Of a stretch of 64,000 nucleotides of DNA, positions 49,065-60,801 are shown piece after piece. This stretch comes from Geosiphon pyriformis (taxonomy: Eukaryota; Glomeromycota; Glomeromycetes; Archaeosporales; Geosiphonaceae). The position numbers and the translations under genes were made by a program. Below the pieces are notes generated by a model, which saw only the letters and a program-made list of their open reading frames with translations, ran no database searches and was not told the DNA's origin. The stretch covers positions 623,095-687,094 of the forward strand of contig JAAOMT010000571.1 of NCBI GenBank assembly GCA_016748015.1, given 5' to 3'. Position 1 is the stretch's first letter. Each line of letters opens with the position of its first letter.

Positions 49065-49250
49065 ATGCTATTTTTCTTTTATCTAAGAGATTCATCTCGA
49101 CTTGTTTGACTAAATCTAAAAATAAAAACCATTTTTTATTTTTTAGATTATTCAAAATTTCTTGAATAAGAAGAGTTAAATAATTATTTTCTTAAATAAT
49201 ACTATTAAGTTTTTAATAATCTATGCAAAAATAAATTTTTTTTTTGGTAA
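49065..49250 (-). pseudogene. RT relic of Ty3/gypsy relic C, N-terminal side
   Basis: - strand reading gives FCIDY-KLNSII near 49230, NNLKNKKWFLFLDL near 49130 and VEMNLLDKRKIA near 49075, the fingers and early palm of RT, followed on the other side of the LTR. Sequence to the right belongs to a different element. Confidence 0.65.
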
Positions 49251-49480
49251 TCAATTAAGATTTTAATGTTCAGCCTAGTTTAGTTTAAATTCAATTAAAT
49301 TATTAAACCAAACCAAACTTGAATAGAAGATTTGGCAAAATTTTAAATTTGAACTTGAATCAGACTTAAAATTATTGAACTTGAATTAAATCTGAACATG
49401 TTTAGGTTTGATTATTAAAAACATTATATTATACTATATTATTATTTAATTTTTTTTTCAATAGTTTTTGTATTTATAAT
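49251..49480 (-). other. Possible terminal region of a hAT relic
   Basis: GAACTTGAATT/AAACCAAACTTGAA-type repeats next to the hAT fragment; I could not define a terminal inverted repeat. Confidence 0.3.
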
Positions 49481-49650
49481 CAAATACATTGTGCTGTTTT
49501 TATAGTTTTAGGCATTAAACAAAACCTCATATTTGTAATCATATTTTTATCTGCAGAAAAAGTGTATTTAGAAGCAACAAATAATCTTTGGATTGCCAAA
49601 TAATTACAAGCCATATATGTAAAATAAAGAAATTATGTTTGATATGCCTA
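49481..49650 (-). pseudogene. hAT transposase C-terminal (dimerisation domain) relic
   Basis: One - strand frame reads MACNYLAIQRLFVASKYTFS followed by ADKNMITNMRFCLMPKTIK and a stop. This is the conserved hAT dimerisation block (LAIxxxxVASExxFS then ITxxRxxLxPxT), with Glu changed to Lys after VAS, a G-to-A type change. Only this end of the transposase is recognisable. hAT elements are cut-and-paste DNA transposons. Confidence 0.7.
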
Positions 49651-50061
49651 AATATCAAATTATTAATAAAATATTAATTTAAATAAATATTTTTTGTAAT
49701 ATATTTTTTATTATATTATTATATTTATTTTCCTATTGGCCATTTTTTTAGAAATATAATAATCAATTTTATTAAGTTCTTTTTTATTATCATTTAATAT
49801 TGGTATAATGTTTAATATATACTCTATTTTAAAGAGAATATACATTTTAAAAATTTATTTATCATGTAAAAGTTGAAAAATAAAACTGTTTAAATAATTA
49901 ATAACTTATAATTCTTTTGTTTTATTAATATTGTTATCTGAAAATTCTCTTTTTGTGAAATAATGAAATTTTTTTCTTGGATTTAATATAGTACAAAGCA
50001 TTATAGTTGTATTTGTTTTAGAATAATATTTAATTAACTTTCTTTTTACTGCCCTAACTGC
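49651..50061. other. AT-rich DNA upstream of the hAT relic
   Basis: Presumably more of the hAT transposase gene on the - strand, but no further motif could be read. The right end holds CTGC, the target of the next LTR. Confidence 0.35.
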
Positions 50062-50880
50062 TATTACAAATAATTATTTGGAATGTTAAAACAAATAACA
50101 AATCTATAATTTGGTGCTTAATAACTGAGAATGTTGGTAATTTCTGAAAGTTTTGGAGTTTAAAGATTTTGGTTGAGTCTTTTGTATAATAAACAGAAAT
50201 TTAATTAATAGTTTTTTTTGTGAATTTTTTTTTTAGCATAATAACTAGTTTATTTTAACAATTGTGCTTTTCTGATAAGCTATTTTTAAGTTTTCTACTC
50301 TTGTTCTTGGATCTTTTACCAGACTATTTTTGACATTAATTACTTAATGCTTAATCTTTTTAATCAATTAGCAAACAACAAAAAAAAATAAAATAAAAAA
50401 AATAAAAAAAAATAAAAAATTAGTATTCTATTAATAGTTATGATCAAGAGCTATTGGTCTAATGTAGTTAAGTATTGACTTTTATCAACATAAAGTGTTA
50501 ATAGTGTGAAATTAATTAATATTTTTTAATTAAGTAATAATAACATAAATTAAATAATAATAGATAAGTTTATTAATATCAGTATAATTCTATTTCAAGT
50601 TATAAAAAACTATCTTTTAAAAAAAAAAATATTGTTGTTCTGAACTAAATTGTTTGTCTTTTTTGTTTTTAATACTTTTGCTATATATAAATAATTTGTG
50701 TTATATAAGATTCTTTGAAATTCTTCAATTTTTTTGAAAAAATTCTGGAATTTTAGAATCTTGCAATTTTTTAAAAAAAATTCTAAAATTTTGGAATTCT
50801 GTAATTTTTTTTTTTACTATATTTATTTCTAATTGGCTATTTTATCTACTTATTGTAATTCTTAATTTTCATAAGTAATA
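50062..50880 (-). mobile_element. Solo LTR, family F (copy 2)
   Basis: 819-bp direct repeat of 7112-7944, TATTACAA to AAGTAATA, flanked by a perfect 4-bp duplication CTGC (50058-50061 and 50881-50884). Internal landmarks include an A-rich run near 50380-50420, CAACATAAAGTGTTAATAGTG near 50490 and short GAATTTTGGAATTC-type repeats near 50740-50800. Confidence 0.82.
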
Positions 50881-50884
50881 CTGC

Positions 50885-51520
50885 TGCAATAAGTAATGAA
50901 TCTAATATTAAATGTATTAAATAAATAATTAAATAAATACAATTAAGATTATAATATTTTACCAGATTTATTATTATCAACTGTGTCATTGATGTAATTA
51001 AAAATGATATTAAAGAGAAAAATAATTAAGAAGGCAGTATTATTTGAACTGGCTAATATTTTAATTATAATATTCTTAAATAGGTTAAGAAATTTAGCAA
51101 TTTTATTAAAAACAGCTTACCAATTATATAAAATAGCATATTGATAGAGATTAATATGAGTGCTAGTAAAAGTGTTTAATGTTTATAAATTTACAGTTAG
51201 AATTTTTATATTTAAAATATATGGAATCAGAAATAAATAACTTGTTGATTTAAAAAATAATCTATTCCTAATCATATTATAAGTAAAATTCCACCAGATA
51301 AAATAAGTTTATGGTATTTAATTTAATATGTATTACAGACACATTTAAGAAGCTCAAAACATTTGAATAAGATATAAATTACAAAGTTAAGTTCTCTAAT
51401 TTTTAATTTATATAAAGTTTATATTAAAGAAATTTCAGATAAATATATTCAGTTTGAGTTTTTAATAAATATCTTAAAAACATCATTCTTTATTTTATTT
51501 TATTTTATTTTTTATTATGT
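50885..51520. other. AT-rich DNA with faint pol-like reading
   Basis: On the - strand near 51290 a stretch reads like a retroelement protease C-terminal block (WLGIDYFLNQQ), but the match is too weak to call. LINE copy 3 ends at its right border with a TTTTATTTTA-type tail. Confidence 0.3.
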
Positions 51521-51636
51521 TTAACAAGTGAGGTCCAAACATAACCTAAGACTATACATCATATAAATGATCTAAACTAAGAGCAAATCATGCTTTTTCT
51601 ACACATGACTAGCCATTCAGGCCGATCAAAACAACA

Positions 51637-54600
51637 CTATACATCTATTCTAATAGAGACAAAATCCCCTATACCTAAGAAAAACAAACAAGGTTTACAA
51701 AAACCAAAACCAATACCAAAAGCTTCAACAACACCCAACAATCTGATTACACCAGCCAAAAGCACCATAGGTAAACCAGAAATCAGGGCAAGAATAGAAC
51801 TATTATGAAGAATAAGTCTATTTTTCTCCATAAAACCTTGGTGTTTAGTACAGACCAGCCAAAACTCATCGCAAAATGCAGAGCAAAACTTGTGCACAAA
51901 ACACACAATATTTGAAGCCGCAACCTTAGCATTCTTAAAGACTGAAAAAGATTCACAATACCAATCATTGAAAACAAAACCCTTACACAAAGCAGTACTA
52001 ATAGTAGTATTGGAAAAACAAGAGGACAACAATTGTAAAACACATGAAGTAGAGTGAGAGAGACCAGACCGTATTTCTCAAAAAGATGTATAAGCATCCA
52101 ACAACCAAGCATGATTAGCAGCATTAAAAAGACAAATGAAGACATGGTCCAAGAATTCCACATTACCACAGAACAAACACACCACACTGGGGTAGCATCT
52201 ATCATACAAACACTTACATACAGTGACAGAAAGCCGATAATGGAAAGATTTCATAAAGTATGTCTAAAGGCCAGCAATACATGTACTAGTAAAACCAGCA
52301 GCCAAGTGAGAATCAGGGTGCCAAACCAAAGAAAACTTACACTAGTTAATACCATCGTACAAACCAGCCACCAAGATTTGGGAACCAGAACCAACCTCCC
52401 AATGTGCATAAAGAATAGACCAAAACACATCATGAACAAAGTACTTAGAATTTCCAGAAACCACACTGCCCCCAATCCTTAAAAAACATTTACTAACTGA
52501 ATAGGACAAATGCCAAGTAGAAAGTATCACATCCTTAGTAAGCTTATCCACACACTTATTGCCTGAAATGTCTGAATGACTCTTAATTTTAATCCAATTT
52601 ACAGTTAAATTCTTATAATGAACTACATTAGCAATATGGCAATGCTCTATCTAACAATAATTTCTGAAGTCTGGATGAGCCAATAATGATTCCAACTTGC
52701 ATGCATCCAAAGCAACTTGGCTATCTGAGAACAAATCAATTACACAAAAACAAGGAACACACTCAAGAGCCAAAGCAATGGCCTACAATTCAGACAAAAT
52801 AAAAAAAACCAAACCAGATACTCTCACACCTAAACCAGAATTAATGTTCTCAAAAAAGACCACAGCCCCAGCTTTCATGGCAACAGTTCCCAAACCACTC
52901 AGAGACCCATCTGTGTACACAGAAAGGCAGGCAGTGTCAGTAGCCAACAGATCATCACAGATAACACCAAAATCATGAGATTGATGAACATCAGATAGAG
53001 CAAAATTCCTTACAAGAGAGAAGCACATAGGAGAAGAAGCAACACCACCAAGAAAACATGCAAAAAGATCAAACCAGAAAGGAATCGGGCCATGGAGGTC
53101 CAACTTCTTCCAACGCTTGAATGTCTGCCAACTAAAAACAACACCATTTTGATCACGTAATTGTTCCACAAAAGCAATACCATATCACTTGAGTGAAGAG
53201 ACACATTTTAGAAAATTGATTTCACCAAGAACAAGAGACATAGGAGTACCATCCCGACAACAAAAAGCACAGGCCAGAAACCTGCTTAGAGACAGATCAC
53301 ATCCAGAGAAAATACAAATCACACCTGCTAAGAAATTATTTGAAGAACTGACACTAACATAAGCCGGAAACAGCAAGGGGTGACAAGGACACCAGCTAAG
53401 AACCTGGAGGTTGTGAGACCTGTGAGAAAATAAGCAGCCCAAAATACCAACTGAATTTACAAAAGCAATGACAAAAGCCAATTTGCTTTCTGCCTAAATC
53501 TGTTCAAAAGTCTTCAAACCATACAAAGAAGAATGATGAAATGCATCATTGGGGAAATCAAGCAGCAGCCCAAACTTAGACTTCAAGCCTTTGCAGATCA
53601 GAGCGTTCCATTTATTATACACACTAATAGAAACAAAACTGAACTGAGTCCTATAGCTAACAATAAAAAACAAAACAGCAGAAACCAAATAACTGAATTG
53701 TTTATTCAAGATGGCTTTTTTCAGAACAAAATTGACAAAAAATCGGATGTCCAAGTAAGCCTTGACCAAGCTGGGCACCAAAAGACCATTAGAAGACAAA
53801 AAAATTCCAAGATAATGATGAGGTTCACCCTTTTTGGCTATGAAAATAGGCAAGCCACTAACAGTTAGGTAAGGGATCTCAACCTGGCAGTTGATGGGAA
53901 TAGCCACAGTTTTGTTATTGTCAATCGAAATGTTATTAATTCTGAAGAACTCACTAGCAACATCCAAAATATGTTGTGTAGTGGCCTGGCTGCTACCAAT
54001 CCAGATGGTATTATCAACAAAAGCACCAGCAGCAAAAAATGATGTCAATCCAGCCTAAGATTCCACACGGCCAGTATTGGAAACGAAATGCAAATTTAAT
54101 CTGTAACCACACACCTTCCCTTGCCTCTTGACCTCACACATAAGCGAATCATAAAATATGTATCAAAGAAGCGGTGAGAAAACTTCATTCTGATCCAAAC
54201 CATCACGAACCACATACCCACTAGTTAAGCCAAAATCTGTTATCACCCTGTTCCTGCAATTATTGTGGATGCTACCAAAAAATCTAATGAACCTGTTACA
54301 TATTTTAATCCTGATCAAACTCTTCTCAAGATGTTCTCAACCAATTGAATTATATGTTTTGCGCATGTTCTGTAAAACCAGCCACAGCTCTCTGTTTTTC
54401 TCTAAGGCATCCTCAACCACAAAACCAACAACAAAAATGGGTGACTGCATAGTTGTACCCTTTAAAACAGAAAAATTGTCCTCTTGTAAAACATTAAACT
54501 CACTGCAAGCCGAAGATATTCTGTCCAATAAGATTTTGGAAAGGATCTTACAGGCTGTTTTAATTAAAGCAATAGGATAGGTGTTCGTGAGAACACCCTC

Positions 54601-56420
54601 TCATTCATAGGGTTTAGAAATTATCAAAACCCAGGCTTTCCTCCAAGATCCAAACACCAATTCACAAACCAGGCAGAGATTCAAAAGCACCAAAAGCATA
54701 TTCAGAACCACTCTGTCATAATGCTTCTACAATTCATTAGAGATGCCAGAAAAACCAGCTGCTTTTTTATCAAACAAGCTTGAAATGACACTGAACATCT
54801 CATCAAAACTAATTGAGTTCATGACACTAGAGAAAGCACCATCAAAAATGTAGTCCAAAAGCCGAAATTGGCATTTCCAATCATCAGAGAAGTCCGAAAC
54901 TACCAACCACTTCCTGGTCCATCTTTCCATAATCTCGTTCACTTTAGATTTAACCAGTTCAGATTCCAAAACCAACTCATCATCCACTACCAAATGATCC
55001 AATACTACCTTGCAAAATGAATGCTTCAAAACACTTCTGATAGTACGACCCTTATCTAACTCAAAACTCTCCATCCTACTCTCAATGGCTTGTCTTATAT
55101 GAGATTTCTCAGCATGCTTAAATTCCAGCATTTTGAAAGAGTGGTAAGACTTCCTTGCCTTAGCCAGTTCAGAACAAATACTATCAAAACCAGACCCTGA
55201 AAGGAAAAAAGACTTCACTGATAAAGTGCCAACAGAGTCAAGCCTGTCCCATGTATCCAACAACAGAGCAAAATCACCCCCAGAAATCAAATGGAAAGCC
55301 TTTACCAGCTTAGAAACCAGCAACTCCAGCTTATGAAACTTAGAAGACACCTTATTGAAAACACTGTCAAAACCTTTAAACCACTTTTTCTTAAAAGTTC
55401 CACCTGCTGAAAAAATCATAATTTCGCAAATAATGTCCCATATGCATCTAAATCCGAAAATTTCCCAGCCATTACAAATGTATTTGAGAACATAAAGGTA
55501 TTGGCAGCCATATCATCCCTGAACTCAGCCCATTTCAACTTATTTGCATCCTTGACATCAAACTTCCAGTGATCTTTGTTGGCCTGCTTATACATTGAAG
55601 AAAGTCTTGTGTCCAACAAACCACTCAGACCCACAGAAACAGAAACACTCTTATAATCAGTGTCAAAAAAATCATCAACATTCAACATGTTACAATCTAT
55701 AATCGCATTAACCAAGTTAAAAGAAAGAAACACATAATCAATTGTCTTAGCAACACCATGAGAATTGTACCAAGTTGGTAACTTATCAAGAAAGCTCCTA
55801 CCCAAAGAGTTGACCAAACCCAAATCAAAGCACTTTTTGAAACTGGCGCATTTGTAAGATCTGTCTTTATTGAAGTCACCACCAAGAATAATAAAGGAGG
55901 ATTCATTCATAGCTCTAGTGATGAGAGAATTAATTTCATCAGCCTAAGAAAAACGAACTGTCAAAGAAGCACCAGCATACAGCCAAAATGGAAACAGAAA
56001 GTCTGTTTCTGAAAAGCAATTTTACTAACAGGAGCCAACCAGGCATCTCTAGAATCTTGCACACATGTTTTGCCAGAGATAAGTCCATAATAATTGCAAT
56101 ACCAGATCTCATGTAACCAGAATTTAGACCTGAAGTAAAAACATGAACACCAGCAAACCTATCCACAATTCAGAAACAAATCTTTCCCTTCAATTTAGTT
56201 TCAGTAACAACAGAAATCAGATTATTCATATCATTATGCCAACATACAATATCTGTCTGTTTTACACAATTGTTCATTCCTCTAATATTGCATGTAGCAA
56301 CCTTCCAAGTAAACTCACTTATTGAGAAGGAGGTTGTGGAAGTATACCAGCAGCCAGAGCCAGACCGTCAAAACAAGCAAACAAACTTAGCACTAAAGCA
56401 GCAAGGCTTTCAACATATTT
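51637..56420 (-). pseudogene. LINE ORF2: endonuclease, RT, RNase H, CCHC
   Basis: Endonuclease: ATCNIRGMNN near 56300, VVTETKLKG near 56200, FIILGGDFNKD near 55890, AKTIDYVFLS near 55750, and FFDTDY at 55650 where the active-site His is Tyr (55653-55655). RT: LQNMRKTYNSIGW near 54360, first catalytic Asp replaced by Asn (54349-54351), and FVDNTIW near 54010, second Asp replaced (54010-54012). RNase H: SVYTDGSLSGLG near 52910, LSEL and LFSDSQ, catalytic residues kept. A C-terminal CCHC (CLFCGNVEFLDHVFIC) lies near 52150. Frames are broken by stops and a few shifts. ORF2 normally nicks the target and primes reverse transcription there. Confidence 0.87.
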
Positions 56421-58355
56421 TCCAACTTGACAACATAGGAGGACACAAAAGAGTCCTTCGCAGTATAAATAGTAGTAGCAGTAGTAGCAGCAGTCTCATT
56501 ACAAGTGGACTTACCCAAACCCACTCCCATTACTATATCCTCCCCTTGATTCTGTGATGGGGGGGGTCACCAATGGCTGACATCCAGGGCTAGACTGAGA
56601 AACTGCTGGCACAAGTGATTCCAACCTCTTAGCTAACTCACCAATTTGTCCCATGAGGCTGACAAGGCTGCTTTTAATACTGACCAACCATTTTTCCAAA
56701 TCATTCACAACAAGAGAAAGAAATTTACCATTATCAATGGAATCAGAAGAAGAAACCTGTTGACGAAAAGAAACACCAGGAGGAACACCAACCACTGATG
56801 CCCAAGTTCTTTTACCAAACAAGGTCAGACGAGAAACAGGAGCTGATTTCTTTTTATAAATTACAGCCAGATGAACATGATCTTGATCAAAAACCACTCG
56901 TCTCCCATGAACTCCAGAACTCCCACTCACAGAGCAGTTGGCAGTAATATAACTAAAATATGTATACTGTATGCAATATGCTAAGCAAAGACCAGCCCAG
57001 TGCAAATTCACACCCTTGAAAACTGGAACTGAACCAACAGCAGCCAACTTGAATGCCTCATTCTCAAAACAGATTACAGCACACTGATCACGAACATATA
57101 AGAAAGGATTACGGCCAATAAAACAAGTCTTCTTACCATATGATTCAAGTAAACCAGAGAGATCATGGGCTGTAGTTCCAACAGGTAAGGTATACAACAA
57201 TGCCTGATGTTGATCTCTCAATACCCATGTTTGTTTATTACTGATTACCTTCGCCACACAAACAGAATCTTTTTCCATAAGTACAGACCATCTAGCTGCA
57301 ACCAAATCAGTCATCTCAGATAATTTATATTCCACCAGGGCCTTTTGCCAAAGACCAATAAGCTGCAACTTAACAGAAACAATCTTACCAAACTTGGAAA
57401 ACACTGTCTCAATTGCTGATCTGAGAAGATCTACTGGGATTTCCTTGACAATTATCTCCCAATTCGTATGGCTGTTTACTTTTTTGAGATTAGTATTAAC
57501 AACAACTTTCTTATTGATCGCCATTAATTTGGCCTTATTCAAACTAGATTCACTTGTGAAAGTCAATTTTATGATTCCAGAAAATTTTGAGGAAGTCGAA
57601 GCACCCCCAAAGCCACCAACCTGATAAAAAAATTTTTTTAAAAAAATCAACTTCTCACTGATAGATTTGCCAGGTACAGCAGAATGCTCAACATCCAAAG
57701 CAAAAGACTTGGTTGAATCAAAGCTACGAGTCTCCGAAGCACATGACTTAACTAGTGGCAATTGATTGAATCCATTAAACATGTGAAGAGGAAGCTTCAG
57801 AACATCATCAACGTCACTCACATTATTGAAAGAAAGTTTCTTTGATGGCTGCCCCAAAATGTACATCCTCATTCAAGTCTTCTTTGGAGTTGTATTATCC
57901 ACCATATTGTCTGCTTCAGAGTCATTGGAATCCACATAATTCGTCTTTTCAGCCACCATGTTATTTATGTTTTCAATGTCAGACACCCCACTAACACTAG
58001 CATCCTCGCTTTCCACTTCACTACTCCAAGACACCTTGTGTTCCATGCCGCCAGCATATAAGACATCGATAGAAATAGGACCAGTTGACAAGTCCACAGT
58101 ATCATTAGAAGCCCCAGGAGTCTTAGACTTCTTGTACAAAGAGCCATAAAAGTATACACTCTTGATGTGAGTTTTCTTCTTGTTATTAGACCAGGTCCCC
58201 AATCCAGCCAAAATAGAACTAGAACTACCAGCAGACGAGCCCACCAGATCCATCATGATAAAGGAATATGTAGGAATAGAAATAACTGCGAAAACTAAAG
58301 GTGGGAAATAAAGGGAAAAAGCTATTTCTTTTGATAAATTTTTTGCTTTCGTCAT
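56421..58355 (-). pseudogene. LINE ORF1 of copy 3 (RRM-like nucleic-acid-binding protein)
   Basis: ATG at 58355. One frame runs to 56511 apart from a TGA at 57873-57875 (Trp expected). An acidic, Ser-rich N-terminus is followed by RRM-like blocks (NWEIIVKEIPVDLLRSAIET near 57450 and VEYKLSEMTDLVAARWSVLM), a second fold region (ALLYTLPVGTTAHDLSGLLE) and a damaged Cys cluster near 57000. The frame appears to shift at a run of eight G (+ strand, 56559-56566), after which KSTCNETAATTATTIYTAKD extends the protein. It is related in layout, but not closely in sequence, to ORF1 of copies 1 and 2. Confidence 0.75.
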
Positions 58356-58649
58356 AGTCAGAAGATTGACAAGAGAAAAATTTTTTCTTTATTTTATTAA
58401 GATTATTTGCACTGTTAAGTTAAAATATAATCAAAGCATCAAAATTAAAAATCTTTCAAGTTTTATTAAATGTTTTTTTTTTTAATTTTTTGACTAATTT
58501 TTTTATAAAAATACTATTATTTGTAATATTATTAAGGATAATAACAAGAAGTTGTTAAAAAAAATTAAGTTATAATTAATAAAATTAATAGTAAATTTAT
58601 ATAAAAAGAGAATAAGTATAATTTTTTCTTAACCTTTTTTCTTAACCTT

Positions 58650-58878
58650 TTTGGCTGAAAATTTGGCTCAAAACAATGATAAAAATCATTTAAGCTAATA
58701 TTAAGAAAACATAATTTTTAATAATATGGGCACTGTAATAACTCTAAGCTTTAGATAATGCTAATGCCAAAAATTCAGCTTTAAAATAATAATAAAAACC
58801 AATTTAAGCCAATATTGAGAAAACATAATTTTCAATAATATAAGTACTGTGATAGCTCTAAATCTTAAATAATATTAA
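58650..58878. repeat. 113-bp tandem duplication
   Basis: TTTAAGCTAATATTAAGAAA (58690) recurs as TTTAAGCCAATATTGAGAAA (58803), and the following 80 bp (TAATATGGGCACTGTAATA versus TAATATAAGTACTGTGATA) keep the same 113-bp offset. Differences are mostly transitions. No coding content. Confidence 0.7.
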
Positions 58879-58944
58879 TATGTGACATGGTATGTCAATT
58901 TTATTATTGGCTATTGACTAATCCAAATTTATATAAGAATATAT

Positions 58945-59738
58945 TGTTACAGTTCAAGAATTTAATAAGAATTATAAATAATATAAATTAGCCAATTATG
59001 AAATAGCACAGCAACAATTTATAAAAAGAAATGATTTACAAATAACAGTAAGCACTATTTTACAATAGCAACAAGCATTATCATACAAAAGCAGCAAGCA
59101 CTATTTAGAAATAATGGAAATAGAGTATTACAAGAAATTATTTTGTAAAACAATAAATATATATATATACAATAGTTTTTAATGATAAAGAATAGAACAG
59201 CTTCAACTCGAAACAACAAATATCTAAATAAAAATTTTACTTAAAAAGAATTAATAAAAATAATAAATTGAATAAACATTACAATTATGAAATTAACAAT
59301 AGAATTCACATATTCTTTTTAGCAAATGAAACTATCATTCTATCTTTGAACTCTTTGGAAAAATAATCTCTGATCAAAATTATTCATGTGGTTACTAATT
59401 AAATTGAAAAAGCTTTATTATATACTTAGAGAAATCACAAAAAGGCCATTAATATTCTGTGTTTCTAGAATAAAAAAACACATCAAACAATTGCAAGAAT
59501 AGCCTCAGAGAAGACCCCAGACAGCAGGTAGATTTCAGATTAGTCTTTGGGAAAAAGTACACAACATACAAAAACAACTAGAATTAAAAAGAAGACTTAC
59601 ATCACAACATTAAGAAAAAACCTTCAATGCATTATCATTAATATTCAATACATAAAATTGAGAAACTCACGAGAGATTGATTACAATTAAAATGGGATAT
59701 CAACAATTAAAATATACCAAGAAAACACTCTTATAACA
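58945..59738 (+). mobile_element. Solo LTR, family A (copy 4)
   Basis: 794 bp, TGTTACAG to TTATAACA, the inverse of 219-1060. Flanks are ATAT on both sides (58941-58944 and 59739-59742); in AT-rich DNA this is weaker evidence than the other duplications. The 48-bp length difference from copy 1 is close to two 23-bp repeat units. Confidence 0.85.
59046..59112 (+). repeat. 23-bp tandem array in LTR family A, three units
   Basis: CACTAT, CATTAT and CACTAT start at 59053, 59076 and 59099, each 23 bp apart, in the reverse sense to the units at 855-969. Confidence 0.8.
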
Positions 59739-60801
59739 ATATATATGTATTTTTAATGTAATTCTATAATCTTTTAATATTTTAAAAAATCTGTTTGCAA
59801 TATTTATTTTATTATATTGTTTATTTATTAATCCAAAATTAAATATTGTTTGTTAAAAGTTCCAATTGTTATTGATATAATAAGTAATAATAGAAACAAA
59901 GATTTTGTTATGAGAGAAATGTCTAGAAATCCAATATAAAAGAAATTTTGGACTTAATAGTACCTAAATATGTTTATTATATTATAAATATGGGTGAAAA
60001 AAAAGAAATATTTTATAATAAAAATAGTACTTACTCTTAATTTTTGTTTACATAAGACATAAAGTTTTATATCTCTATTTTTAATTGTATTAACACAAAC
60101 AAATTGAAAAGTAAGATTTAAATATTAGAATATTTTGATTAATTTAGAATTTTCTACTATAAAAAATAGTTACTAGTAGTTAATAAACCAAATAGTAATC
60201 ATGTTATAAAAATTTTTATTATCAATATTAATAACAGTTACTACAGAAAATTAAAGCAGTTTTCTAGTTAAATTGACTAAAAATCATAAAAAAAAATAGC
60301 AATTTTACTTATTAAAACATTTTTTCAATTGATTTGCAATTTTTTTAGATATTTTGCTTTTTTTTATGATATTCTTTTATTGTAACATATACTGTTTAAT
60401 AGGAAGCTTTTAAATAGTATTATAAGAGTTTAGTAATATCTGTAGTTCTGTAAAAAAATAGTTTATGCATATATTTTAAGATTATACATTTAGCTGTTTT
60501 TTTTTGTCTATTTAAACTTATCAAAATAGTTTCATACTTTATTCTGAAAACTATTTTTACCAAATATATTAATATTTGGACTATTTGGGTTATTAAATTC
60601 CGTTATTTTCGATTTTGAACCTTTAATAACATTGGATAATGCTAACAATAAATTTATTTTAATAAGTTGAAAAGTAGAGTTATTATATATATATAGTTTT
60701 ATATACCTCTTTAACTAATCATAATAATTAAACAAAATAATAATTGATAAATAAATAGTAAAAATTATATATTTTTTTAATTTTATTGAACTTGAACAAA
60801 T
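59739..60801. other. AT-rich DNA, no gene seen
   Basis: No frame or motif supportable on either strand. Confidence 0.35.

Larger units (their letters stand above)
51521..58380 (-). mobile_element. LINE copy 3, near full-length with ORF1 and ORF2
   Basis: A 6.9-kb - strand non-LTR retrotransposon. From 5' (right) to 3' (left): ORF1, AP endonuclease, RT, RNase H, a CCHC motif and a 3' tail ending GTTAAAC with an (AAATA)-like repeat. The RNase H suggests the Tad1/I-like group, common in fungi. Order and sequence match LINEs I recall from Rhizophagus. The body keeps recognisable coding, with less AT drift than relics C and G. Confidence 0.88.

Noticed and set aside
48968-49165. Short + strand open frame
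   Set aside because: Runs across the LTR A / relic C junction antisense to the RT remnant; a chance frame.
51590-58149. Numerous + strand open frames opposite LINE copy 3
   Set aside because: They are antisense to ORF1, endonuclease, RT and RNase H motifs on the - strand and have no domain of their own.
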